Positions 38,353-46,709 of a stretch of 64,000 bases of DNA are shown here, piece after piece. The DNA lies in contig JAJDXE010000010.1 in NCBI GenBank assembly GCA_022825265.1, positions 496,001 through 560,000 of the forward strand, written 5' to 3'. The translations under genes were made by a program, and so were the position numbers. This DNA is from Dehalococcoidia bacterium. Its GTDB lineage: Bacteria > Chloroflexota > Dehalococcoidia > Bin125. The notes under the pieces were generated by a model, which made no database searches, was not told the DNA's origin, and saw only the letters and a list, made by a program, of their open reading frames with translations. Each line of letters begins with the position of its first letter. Position 1 is the first letter of the stretch.

Positions 38353-39677
38353 GCGTGTGTTCCTTCCTTGGGAACCGCGCCGGGCCGTTGAAAGGCCTCG
38401 CGCAGGGTAGGCGGGAAGAGCCGCCAGTGGCTCGGCAGCATCGCCGCCGCGCAGCCAAGATAGATGACGCCGAAGATCCAGCGAATCAAGTTGTTCTCCT
38501 GGAAGAAGAACTGGCTGATCAACTGCGCCAGGAAGACGCCGAGCAGCGCGAAACCGGCCCGCGCCGTGAGCTGGCGGTCGATGATCAACATGACGCCGAA
38601 GACCGACTGCGCGGCGGTGATGAAGACCTCCGCCACCTGCGTGTCGCTCGATGTAATCCCCGACAACGCGCCGCCGCCGGCAATGTAGGCAATCGGCACC
38701 GATGCGATCAGCAGCGTCCACTGGTTGACCTTGCTGGAGATGAGCATGTTGACGCCCAACCCGGCCGAGCCTCGCCAGACCATGTAGAGCGCGGCCAAGA
38801 ACTCTGGAGACTCCGACGCGAGCGGGGCGATCCATTGGATCACGAAGAACTCGCCGATGCCTACGTCGCGGCCGACGTACTCGAGTCCGTGCACGAACGG
38901 CTCGGCGGCGAGTCCGATCACGATGGCCGAGTAGACGATGCAGAAGATCACGGTCGCGCGGCGGGGCCAGACCGACAGGCGTCCAATGGCTGCGGCGGGG
39001 CCCTCCAGCTCGGGCTCGTGGACGGGTGCGCGAGCGAGCCGAATCACGTACCAGAGAAACAGCACACCGAGCACGATTGTGTCCTCGAGCGCGATGCGTC
39101 CTTTGGCGACGATCACGAACGAGTAAAGCGTGGCGACAATCAAGATGCCGATGTCGAGCGTGACGCCGCGCGGCAGTGTCAGCTCGGGTTCGGTCCCATC
39201 GTTGGGGCGGCCGCGCAGGTCTCGCCAGGCGTGACGTGCGGTAGACATGATCAGCTCGCGCAGGCCCGCCGCCTTCCAGGCGAAGAGGAAGATCACGGTC
39301 GCCCAGCCGACGCCGAGCAGCAATCGGTTTGCGCCGGTCATGTTGGCCAGCGCCAGATTGGCTTTCTCCGAGAAGCCCGCGAAGGCCACCGGATCGGATG
39401 CGTACTGGCCCGCCTCGTAGGCGAGCAGCAGGTCGACCGCGTACTCGGGTAGCACGGCGATGAAGGCGACCAGGGCCACTGCCAGCGCCGCCGGAATGTC
39501 GTGCTGCGATGCCTCCGCGCCGGAAGAGATGAGGAACGCCGCCGTCAGGATCGCCAGCCCGGAGATGGCCACCTCGGGGTACGTATCCAGTTCGATGCCA
39601 CCAAGCCGGAAGACCAACGAGGGGATACCCGCCAAGACAGCCAGGATCAGCAGCGTCCACGGAGATCGAAGGTTCAC
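38349..39677 (-). CDS. CaCA-family sodium/calcium-type cation exchanger
   Basis: 442 residues from GTG 39677. That start was chosen because TACGCT lies 6 nt upstream, whereas upstream in-frame starts lack signals. There are ten or eleven membrane helices. The two alpha-repeats are AFIAVLPEYAVDLLLAY (about 75-95) and APLASESPEFLAALYMVWRGSAGLGVNMLIS (about 290-320), each with the proline-glutamate pair that binds the cation. A cytoplasmic loop of about 60 residues lies between. It is the first gene of a coupled operon with DUF169 and MaoC. Confidence 0.82.
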   Translation of the reverse strand: MNLRSPWTLLILAVLAGIPSLVFRLGGIELDTYPEVAISGLAILTAAFLISSGAEASQHDIPAALAVALVAFIAVLPEYAVDLLLAYEAGQYASDPVAFAGFSEKANLALANMTGANRLLLGVGWATVIFLFAWKAAGLRELIMSTARHAWRDLRGRPNDGTEPELTLPRGVTLDIGILIVATLYSFVIVAKGRIALEDTIVLGVLFLWYVIRLARAPVHEPELEGPAAAIGRLSVWPRRATVIFCIVYSAIVIGLAAEPFVHGLEYVGRDVGIGEFFVIQWIAPLASESPEFLAALYMVWRGSAGLGVNMLISSKVNQWTLLIASVPIAYIAGGGALSGITSSDTQVAEVFITAAQSVFGVMLIIDRQLTARAGFALLGVFLAQLISQFFFQENNLIRWIFGVIYLGCAAAMLPSHWRLFPPTLREAFQRPGAVPKEGTHA

Positions 39678-39683
39678 TGGAAC

Positions 39684-39689
39684 AGCGTA
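39684..39689 (-). promoter_or_regulatory. -10 box of a probable leaderless promoter
   Basis: Minus-strand TACGCT, 6 nt before GTG 39677 of the exchanger gene. Confidence 0.45.
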
Positions 39690-39737
39690 GACAGCAATCC
39701 GGTGAATGCCAGCGCCGACCAAGGGCAAGGATGCCGC

Positions 39738-42700
39738 TCAGGCGTCACCCAGCCTCGTCAACGCGTCCGACAGTACCGAGTCCCACTCCGACTCCGCCAG
39801 CCGACGAGGCGGAGTAAATCGCAGCTGCGCCGATCCAATCCTCACCTGCCGGGGAACCTTGAGACGTCGCTGCGACGAGCTAAACGACAGCCCGGGAGCC
39901 AGCCGCAGGACGACATCCTCACCCTCCGACTGGATCGACTCCGCTCCAATCCGCGAGGCCAACACCTTGAGCTTGACCGCCCCAAGCAGGTTGAGTCCTG
40001 GTTGCGGAACGGGCCCAAAGCGATCCTCCAGCTCCTGGGCGAAGTCGCCGACCTCCTCCGGCGACTCAATCGCCGCAAGCCGCTGATACAGCGTCATCCG
40101 CAGGCCGATGTCGTCGACGTACGACTCCGGCAGATATCGCGGCAATGCCAGATCGAGGTTGACCCTGGTCCCCTGCCGACGGCTGGCGGGCCGCTCGCCC
40201 GAGCGCTTCGCCTTGGCTCGCTCGACCGCCTCGCCCAGCAACTGCGTGAACAGCGTGAAGCCCACCGCCCCAATATGCCCCGACTGCTGCGCCCCGAGCA
40301 GATTCCCTGCGCCGCGGATCTCCAGGTCCTTCAGCGCGATCTGGAACCCGGCGCCAAGGTCGTCCGCCTCCATGATCGTCGCCAGACGGCGCTGCGCCAC
40401 TTCCGAGAGCGAGCGATACGGCTCCGTCATCAGATAAGCGAACGCCCGCACGCTCGATCGTCCCACCCGGCCACGAAGCTGATACATCTGCGCCAGACCC
40501 AGACGCTCGGCCCGATCCAGGATGATCGTGTTCACCCGAGGAATGTCAACCCCCGACTCGATGATCGTCGAGCACACCAGCACATCCACTTCGCCGTGCG
40601 TGAACTGGTCCATGTGCTCGCGAAGCGTGTTGGCCGGCATCTGGCCGTGCGCGACAAGGAAACTCGCCTCAGGCACCAGACGCCCAAGTTCAATCGCCTC
40701 GCGATCAATCGTCCGAACCTCGTTGTGCAGGAAGTACACCTGCCCCCCGCGATCCATCTCGCGCAGGATCGCCTCGCGGATCACGCTGTCGTCGCGCTCC
40801 ATCACGTAGGTGCTGATCGGCAATCGCTCCTCAGGCGGCGTCGCGATCGTCGACATGTCGCGAATGCCGGTCACCGCCTGGTGCAGCGAGCGAGGAATCG
40901 GCGTCGCCGAGAGCGTCAGCACGTCAACCTCGCGTCGCAGCTTCTTCAAACGCTCCTTGTGCTCGACCCCGAACCGTTGCTCCTCGTCGATCACCAGCAG
41001 ACCCAGACTCTTGAAGCCGATATCCCGTTGCAGCAATCGGTGAGTGCCGATCACAATGTCGACCGATCCAGCCTTGAGCCCGTCTACCGTCACCTGCTGC
41101 TCGGCCGGAGTGCGCAGTCGCGACAACAACCCAATCCGAACCTGCATCGCCGCCAGCCGCTGGCGGAAGGTCTCGAAATGCTGCTGAGCCAGCACGGTCG
41201 TCGGGACAAGCACCGCCACCTGCAGCCCCGACATCACCGCCTTGAACGCCGCCCGAATCGCCACCTCCGTCTTGCCGTACCCGACATCGCCAACGATCAA
41301 CCGGTCCATCGGCTTCGCCGCCTCCTGGTCCCGCCGCACCTCCTCGATCGCCCGATGTTGGTCAAGCGTCTCGACATATGGGAACGACGCCTCAAGCTCG
41401 ATCTGCCACGGCGTATCCGGCTCGATCGCAATCCCCGGCTCCGTCTCCCGAGCAGCGTGAATCTCCAGCAACTCATCCGCGATCTCAGCAACCGCCCCGC
41501 GCACTCGAGCCTTCGCCCGCTGCCATTGACCCCCGCCCAGCCGAGTCAACGTCGGCGGAGCGTCGGACGGCCCAACATACGGCTGAACCCGATCCAGCTT
41601 GTCCGTCGGAACCAGCAGCCGATCCCCCTTGGCGAAGCGGATGTCCAGGTACTCCCCCTCGCGGCCGCCGATCCGCTCCTTGACGACCCCCTGGAACCGC
41701 CCGATGCCGCTATCGACATGGACAACGAAGTCCCCCGCCTTCAACGATTCCAGCAGGTGCGGATCAGCCTCCGGTGCCGACCGAGTCTTCAGCGGCCGGC
41801 GCTGCCGCTGTCGCTCGAATCCAAAGATCTCGGTGTCGCTGATCAACGTGACTAGCCGCTCGCCCGACTCAGGATCATCAAGCTGCCAACCCTCAGCAAT
41901 CGCCGCGCGACCCACCGAGATCGCCTTGAGCTCAGGCCGTGACTCCGCCTCCAGCCGAGCCAGCGGCAACCCCAGGTCCGCCATCAACTCCGAGAGCCGA
42001 GCCTCCTGCAAAGAAACCAGCACATGCGCGCCCTCGCCCCGAGTCTGGCGCAGCGACTCAAACAGTTGGGTCAGCTTGCCGGCCAGACGCGGAGTCGGAC
42101 GAAATGGCAGCCGTTGCTCGCCGCTGGCCAGCCGCGACAGCGATCGAACCTGCCGCCCGGGCTGCCGAAGTCGAGCCTCAACCTCCTCGCAGGTCAGCCA
42201 TGGATGCGGTAACCCCGGAGGAATCCGCCCGCCCCGCTCAAGCTCCTCCCGAGCATGAACCGCCCGCTCGTCCCGCTCCTCCGACCGCGACGTGATGTCA
42301 TGCGGCTCATCAACGATCACCAGCGCATCATCCGGCAGGTGCTCAAAGATCGAGCTCGGAGCCAGGAACTGCGTCCAGAAGTCCGGTCGCGATGTCGCCC
42401 CCGCGCTGCGAAGGTGTTCAAGATCAAGAGCCAGCACCCCAGCCTCGGCGTTGAGCTCAATCTCCTGATCCCCGCACCTCTCACTTGCTGACGCATCAAC
42501 CGAGTCCAACAAAGCCTCAACCAGGGCCTGAGAGCTCGGACCCGGACTCCACTCCCGAGCCGGACGCAGTCCAACCTCCCCAATCACATCCGTCGACCGC
42601 TGGGTCCACGGATCAAACCGTCGGATCGATTCCACCTCATCACCGAACAGCTCAATCCGAACTGGAGCCTCGTCAGCCGGAGGCCAGAAATCAACGATCC

Positions 42701-43253
42701 CCCCACGAACGGCAAACGAAGCCGGTTCCACCACAATCCGCTGCCGCTCGTAGCCATTGGAATCGAGCGACCGCACAAACTCGGCCAGCTGCAGCGTCGA
42801 GCCCTGGCCAACACTCAGCGGAGCCAGCATCCTCCCCACCGTCCGCTGAGCTGCCGCATCCAGGTCCGAGACGATGATCGGCGACCCACTCCGCAACGAT
42901 TCAATCGCCGAGAGCCGAGCCTCAACCACATCCGGAGCCGGACGCTGCCGCTCATACGGCGCGGTCTCACGAGCGGGAAACTGGAGCAAACGCTCTCGGT
43001 CATCCGCACAGAGCCACAGCGGAAGCGCATCGACCAGATCCGCGGCGTGCGCGGGAGTCGCAGTCAGGACCAGGACGGGCCCGCAATGCCTCGCCGCCAG
43101 CGACGCGATCACGGCCGGCTTCGCCGCATCCGGCACGCCGAGCATCGACTGTGAATCAAAGGGCTCAACCGCGCGGAGCACAGTCGGCCCCAGCCCGGCG
43201 AGCAGGCCCACCGGCCGATCATGCGGGGCGTCGTGCGGGTCGGTGGCGCTCAC
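39738..43253 (-). CDS. mfd: transcription-repair coupling factor
   Basis: 1171 residues, the normal Mfd length. The order is: UvrB-homologous N-terminal region with DERERLLQFPARET and a degenerate helicase module (about 1-380); the RNA-polymerase-interacting domain beginning DFVVHVDSGIGRFQGV (about 500-565); and the translocase with GDVGYGKTEVAIRAAFKA (Walker A), DEEQRFGVEHKERLK (motif II), LSATPIPRSL and HGQMP. The C-terminal TRCF domain starts after LRGRVGRS. Mfd removes stalled polymerase and recruits UvrA. It is transcribed with pth and a coiled-coil gene in the order pth, coiled coil, mfd. GTG start with a TAAGCT box about 37 nt upstream. Confidence 0.96.
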   Translation of the reverse strand: MSATDPHDAPHDRPVGLLAGLGPTVLRAVEPFDSQSMLGVPDAAKPAVIASLAARHCGPVLVLTATPAHAADLVDALPLWLCADDRERLLQFPARETAPYERQRPAPDVVEARLSAIESLRSGSPIIVSDLDAAAQRTVGRMLAPLSVGQGSTLQLAEFVRSLDSNGYERQRIVVEPASFAVRGGIVDFWPPADEAPVRIELFGDEVESIRRFDPWTQRSTDVIGEVGLRPAREWSPGPSSQALVEALLDSVDASASERCGDQEIELNAEAGVLALDLEHLRSAGATSRPDFWTQFLAPSSIFEHLPDDALVIVDEPHDITSRSEERDERAVHAREELERGGRIPPGLPHPWLTCEEVEARLRQPGRQVRSLSRLASGEQRLPFRPTPRLAGKLTQLFESLRQTRGEGAHVLVSLQEARLSELMADLGLPLARLEAESRPELKAISVGRAAIAEGWQLDDPESGERLVTLISDTEIFGFERQRQRRPLKTRSAPEADPHLLESLKAGDFVVHVDSGIGRFQGVVKERIGGREGEYLDIRFAKGDRLLVPTDKLDRVQPYVGPSDAPPTLTRLGGGQWQRAKARVRGAVAEIADELLEIHAARETEPGIAIEPDTPWQIELEASFPYVETLDQHRAIEEVRRDQEAAKPMDRLIVGDVGYGKTEVAIRAAFKAVMSGLQVAVLVPTTVLAQQHFETFRQRLAAMQVRIGLLSRLRTPAEQQVTVDGLKAGSVDIVIGTHRLLQRDIGFKSLGLLVIDEEQRFGVEHKERLKKLRREVDVLTLSATPIPRSLHQAVTGIRDMSTIATPPEERLPISTYVMERDDSVIREAILREMDRGGQVYFLHNEVRTIDREAIELGRLVPEASFLVAHGQMPANTLREHMDQFTHGEVDVLVCSTIIESGVDIPRVNTIILDRAERLGLAQMYQLRGRVGRSSVRAFAYLMTEPYRSLSEVAQRRLATIMEADDLGAGFQIALKDLEIRGAGNLLGAQQSGHIGAVGFTLFTQLLGEAVERAKAKRSGERPASRRQGTRVNLDLALPRYLPESYVDDIGLRMTLYQRLAAIESPEEVGDFAQELEDRFGPVPQPGLNLLGAVKLKVLASRIGAESIQSEGEDVVLRLAPGLSFSSSQRRLKVPRQVRIGSAQLRFTPPRRLAESEWDSVLSDALTRLGDA

Positions 43254-43363
43254 GCGCGCGTGCTCCGTCCGCTGCTGACTCGTCTCAGCTTAGGAGAGCG
43301 CCCGCCCGAAAACGTTATGCCAGCTTCAACTCTGCTCGGGCTCAGGTCAGGCTCAGGTCGGCG

Positions 43364-44395
43364 TCAGGTCTGAGTCGTCGGCACCAGCCGATGCGGCCCG
43401 ATGAAGCCAATATGAATCGCGCCGGTCTTGCCCTTCGTGTCGTCGTGAAAAAACAGCCGAGGGATGTGCTGCCCGCCGCCTTCGGCAATCTTCAGATGCG
43501 CCTGCATGTGGAGGTAACCGCTGGGGTCGATGCTGCTGTCGACCAGGAACCGCCGTGTGCGGCGCAACGGACCCGAGTTCATCACCGTGTCCGACTCCTT
43601 CATCGCCAGCTTCTTCGGCGTCGCCGGCCACAAGTTGTGCTCGCTGTTCGAGTGCTCGCACCACTCCCAGAAACCACCCTGGAAGAACTCGCTCTCCTCG
43701 GCGTAGGCGTTGAGCGCACGCAGCGCCTTCCACAGTTCGCGCGCCCAGTCCGACGCTTTCTCGTCGGCGTCGAGACCGTCGATCTCTCGAAGCGCCGGGT
43801 CCGGCAGGACGATGCGCTCGCAGCGGTCGCGCGCCATCTCGATCACGCCGCCGATCGTGTACTGCGCTTCCGCCTCCGCGATCTCGTCCGACAACTCCGC
43901 TGGCGCCGGACCGCGCTCGACCAGCGCCGCGGCGTAACTCTCGCTCTTGGCGCGCAACGTGTTGACCGATTGCTCAGCCTCCGACAGCTCAGCCTCCAAC
44001 TCGTCGATCCGAGCGTCGGCGGCTTGGCGATCTTCAATCAGCCGAACCCGCTCGGCCATGTGTTCCTGGCTCGACCGCTCGAGCCGTTCCAGCCGCTCAT
44101 CGCGATCGGCAAGCTCCCGCTGCAACCGCGACGCTTCCTGTTCAAGCGCGCCGACGCGTTCCTCGTCCGGCGGAGCCGCGGGCTCTGGCTCGGCCAGAGT
44201 CAGCAGCCGCTCGCGGATTCGCTCAAGCTGCTCGGCGCTCCGCACGAGATCGGCGCGTATCTCTGTCGGTTCATGCCCGAGCAAGTAGACAGCTAGTTCC
44301 CGAGCCGCAGCCTCGCTCAGCCAGTCGAACGCCGGCGCGGCGAGCGCAGCCTCGATGCTGGGCGGCTCAGGCTGTTCCGGCATCGCCCGCCCCAC
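43364..44395 (-). CDS. coiled-coil protein with conserved C-terminal domain
   Basis: About 340 residues. GTG 44395 or ATG 44383 may be the start; both overlap the end of pth. A helical region at about 55-150 is a long coiled coil (EERVGALEQEASRLQRELADRDERLERL...). The C-terminal 70 residues (RRFLVDSSIDPSGYLHMQAHLKI, PRLFFHDDTKGKTGAIHIGFIGPHRL) look like a compact beta domain that I recall at the end of other actinobacterial or Chloroflexota coiled-coil proteins of unknown function. It sits between pth and mfd in the same operon. Confidence 0.6.
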   Translation of the reverse strand: MGRAMPEQPEPPSIEAALAAPAFDWLSEAAARELAVYLLGHEPTEIRADLVRSAEQLERIRERLLTLAEPEPAAPPDEERVGALEQEASRLQRELADRDERLERLERSSQEHMAERVRLIEDRQAADARIDELEAELSEAEQSVNTLRAKSESYAAALVERGPAPAELSDEIAEAEAQYTIGGVIEMARDRCERIVLPDPALREIDGLDADEKASDWARELWKALRALNAYAEESEFFQGGFWEWCEHSNSEHNLWPATPKKLAMKESDTVMNSGPLRRTRRFLVDSSIDPSGYLHMQAHLKIAEGGGQHIPRLFFHDDTKGKTGAIHIGFIGPHRLVPTTQT

Positions 44396-45053
44396 TCTCC
44401 ATGCTCTCCGTGTCGACCGTGACCCGGTTGTACAGATTCATCGCCGACTCGACCCCATGCTCCAGCATATGAACGACCGCCTCGGCCGCCCGCTGCTCGG
44501 CCTCAAACAGTAACTGGCGCTCGGAGGGCGTCGGATCGCTCAGCAGCCAATCCGCGACATCGTCCGGATGATGCGACCCCTTGCCGTCGACCATCGGCCG
44601 TCCAACACCGATCCGCACACGAGGAAAATCCAGCTCGCCAATCACCGACTTGATCGAGCGCATCCCCCGCTGCCCGGCGTCCGAGCCCGACGCTCGAATC
44701 CGAATCCGCCCCGGCTCCAGGTCAAGTTCATCAACCAGCAGAATCAGGTCGGACGGCTCAGCCCGGTACTTGTCTAGCACCGACTGCACCGCCTTCCCCG
44801 ATTCGTTCATCAGCGTCCGAGGAATCACGACGGCCACCGGCCCATGAGCAGTCTCGGCCTGTGACACGCGAAATCGAGACTCCCGCTCATACTGAGGCAG
44901 CCCAAGCATCCTACGAACATGCTCCGCCGACCGCGCGCCCGCGTTATGTCGATTCTGCGAGTAATCCGGCCCCGGATTCCCCAACCCGACGATCAGCCGA
45001 GCCCCCTCAAGCGGCTTGAGTCCACGCCGTCGCAGCTTGGACAATCGGACCAT
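44367..45053 (-). CDS. pth: peptidyl-tRNA hydrolase
   Basis: 228 residues, a little longer than the usual 185-200. LIVGLGNPGPDYSQNRHNAG contains Asn and the catalytic His36. RTLMNESGKAVQ is the substrate-clamp asparagine motif, and LILLVDELDLEPGRIRIRASGSDAGQRGMRSI is the conserved core with the catalytic aspartate (DELDL) and GHNG-like loop (here SDAGQRG). Pth recycles peptidyl-tRNA. TATCCT lies 6 nt before the ATG, so it is probably leaderless. The 3' end overlaps the coiled-coil gene. Confidence 0.94.
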   Translation of the reverse strand: MVRLSKLRRRGLKPLEGARLIVGLGNPGPDYSQNRHNAGARSAEHVRRMLGLPQYERESRFRVSQAETAHGPVAVVIPRTLMNESGKAVQSVLDKYRAEPSDLILLVDELDLEPGRIRIRASGSDAGQRGMRSIKSVIGELDFPRVRIGVGRPMVDGKGSHHPDDVADWLLSDPTPSERQLLFEAEQRAAEAVVHMLEHGVESAMNLYNRVTVDTESMESGAGDAGTA

Positions 45054-45059
45054 CCATTT

Positions 45060-45065
45060 AGGATA
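45060..45065 (-). promoter_or_regulatory. -10 box of a probable leaderless promoter
   Basis: Minus-strand TATCCT, 6 nt before ATG 45053 of pth. Confidence 0.55.
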
Positions 45066-45086
45066 CGTGTGAGGTTACAGAGGACC

Positions 45087-45791
45087 TTAGCTAGAGTTGT
45101 GGGCGAGAATCTTGGCCCAATCAAGTGTGCCCTCATCGTCCGCCCACTCGGCCCGCAGCTCCTCCGCGATCTCCCCTACAGCGAGTTCCACAGAGTCAGA
45201 GAATCCGTTGGCTGCAACGGTGGTGAGTTCTTCCATCAGCCGCTGGTACAAGTCGTCTTCACCCGAAACGAGCTCCCAAAAGGCAGCACCACAGACCTTG
45301 CGGTAGTCACCTCTATCCTGATCGCCCCTCCCATAGCAGCATCCGTTCACTGGAAACACCGCGGCATTCTTGTCTCCCTGCCGAATCACCTGAACGGCTT
45401 TCCTGAAGTCATCCCGCATCTTGGCAATCTGGCTGCTATTGCCCCACGCAGGACCGGATTTGATCGAGACCAAGTAGCGGCGCTCTTCTCTGGTGAAATC
45501 GAGATCGATGCCACTGGACGATGACTTTTGCCCTCCAAAGGCCTCTGCGCACACGTCAATGGCAATGTTCTCGAGAGCCTGCCCGAACTGTGTCTCCTCG
45601 GAAGAGGAGATGGTGGCGGCAACGAGCGACTGCGCCAGCTCTTCTACATCCACAGTGTTTCTAGCCAAGAACAGATACGGGTTCTTTCTTCGCAACAGCG
45701 ACTTGACGCTCAGCGACTGAATCTTCTCTAGGCGCTTTTCGTTGAACGCCGCCACGTGCTTGTGGACTATCGGGTTCAGATCAATCGCCAT
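45087..45791 (-). CDS. PmeII-like type II restriction endonuclease
   Basis: 234 residues. GIDLDFTREERRYLVSIKSGPAWGNSSQ gives Asp96/Asp98 and Lys111 of a PD-(D/E)XK active site, with Glu75 (QALENIAIDVCAEAFGG) upstream. The later VNGCCYGRGDQDRGDYRKVCGAAFWELVSG segment is the cysteine-containing family signature of PmeII-type enzymes. It overlaps the end of the methyltransferase gene by 16 nt and is transcribed after it. The coding sequence is visibly more AT-rich than its neighbours, consistent with acquisition. The recognition site is not predictable. Confidence 0.8.
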   Translation of the reverse strand: MAIDLNPIVHKHVAAFNEKRLEKIQSLSVKSLLRRKNPYLFLARNTVDVEELAQSLVAATISSSEETQFGQALENIAIDVCAEAFGGQKSSSSGIDLDFTREERRYLVSIKSGPAWGNSSQIAKMRDDFRKAVQVIRQGDKNAAVFPVNGCCYGRGDQDRGDYRKVCGAAFWELVSGEDDLYQRLMEELTTVAANGFSDSVELAVGEIAEELRAEWADDEGTLDWAKILAHNSS

Positions 45792-46678
45792 TGCGTCTCG
45801 CCTTTCTTCTCCGTCGGCAGACCGATTCGCTGGCGAGCGATCTCGCAGTACTCCTGGTTGACGTCAATCCCAATCGCTCTTCGCCCCTGTCGTTGCGCCG
45901 CAGCGAGCGTTGACCCTGATCCCACAAACGGATCAAGCACGATGTCATCTTCCGCCGTAAACAGCCGGATGAACCAGTCAGGCAGTTGCTCGGGGAACGC
46001 AGCGCTGTGCCCGCGGTTGGAGCACTCGGTGGCCAAGTGGAGCACGTTCGTCGGGTACGCCATGTCGCGGCCTACCCAGTTGGACACCCGTTTGCCGAAG
46101 CCGCTCTCCACACCGGATTCGTCTCGAATCTGATCGGTATCGCTGAGCTTCGCTAGCCTTCTCTCCGCCCAGTCGCCCACCGGTACCATGACGGCTTCTT
46201 GGTACATGGCGAACTTCCGCTGCTTGTTGAACTGGAGCAGTCGTTCCCACGAATCCCGAAATCGATTGGGCCACTTGCCCGGATACGAGTTCTTCTTGTG
46301 CCAAACGAACTCCTCAGTCCACAGCCATCCCGCCTGTCGCATCGCCAGAATGAGTTCCAGCACGTACGTGTGTCGCTCGCCGCGCACCGCCTTCTCCTTG
46401 ATGTTCAGGATGAACGTCCCATCTGGCCGCAAAACCCGCTGGAGGCCATCAGCGAAGGGCATGAACCAATCCACGTAGTCGTCTGGATGTATCCCGCCGT
46501 ACGTCCTGGATCGCTGATCAGCGTATGGCGGAGAAGTCACCACCAACTGAACGGATTCTGCAGGCAGTCGGTTGAGCAGGTCACCGGCATCCCCATGCAG
46601 GACGGCAACAGGCGACTCGCTCGTTGGTAAGGGCAAGAGATCCTCTCGAGGCGCAATGGTCACTGTGCACTCTCTCAA
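45776..46678 (-). CDS. DNA methyltransferase of the restriction-modification system (beta class)
   Basis: About 300 residues. Motif IV TSPPY is at 48-52 and motif I DPFVGSGST at 249-257, so the order is IV before I, the beta class. TSPPY allows N4-cytosine or N6-adenine methylation. EFVWHKKNSYPGKWPNRFRDSWE and LDPFVGSGSTLAAAQRQGRRAIGIDVNQEYCEIA match related enzymes. TTG 46678 is one start; GTG 46663 with GAGAGAG 6 nt upstream is the better choice. The endonuclease gene follows with a 16-nt overlap. TAGCCT on the minus strand near 46710 could drive both. Confidence 0.88.
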   Translation of the reverse strand: MRECTVTIAPREDLLPLPTSESPVAVLHGDAGDLLNRLPAESVQLVVTSPPYADQRSRTYGGIHPDDYVDWFMPFADGLQRVLRPDGTFILNIKEKAVRGERHTYVLELILAMRQAGWLWTEEFVWHKKNSYPGKWPNRFRDSWERLLQFNKQRKFAMYQEAVMVPVGDWAERRLAKLSDTDQIRDESGVESGFGKRVSNWVGRDMAYPTNVLHLATECSNRGHSAAFPEQLPDWFIRLFTAEDDIVLDPFVGSGSTLAAAQRQGRRAIGIDVNQEYCEIARQRIGLPTEKKGETQWRLI

Positions 46679-46709
46679 TCGTCAGCCTTCTCAGTGCGTC
46701 GCATTTAGG

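Noticed and set aside
39501..43253. Very long plus-strand frames antisense to mfd
   Set aside because: They are rich in Arg, Pro and Leu as expected from antisense reading, and mfd has all helicase motifs on the other strand.
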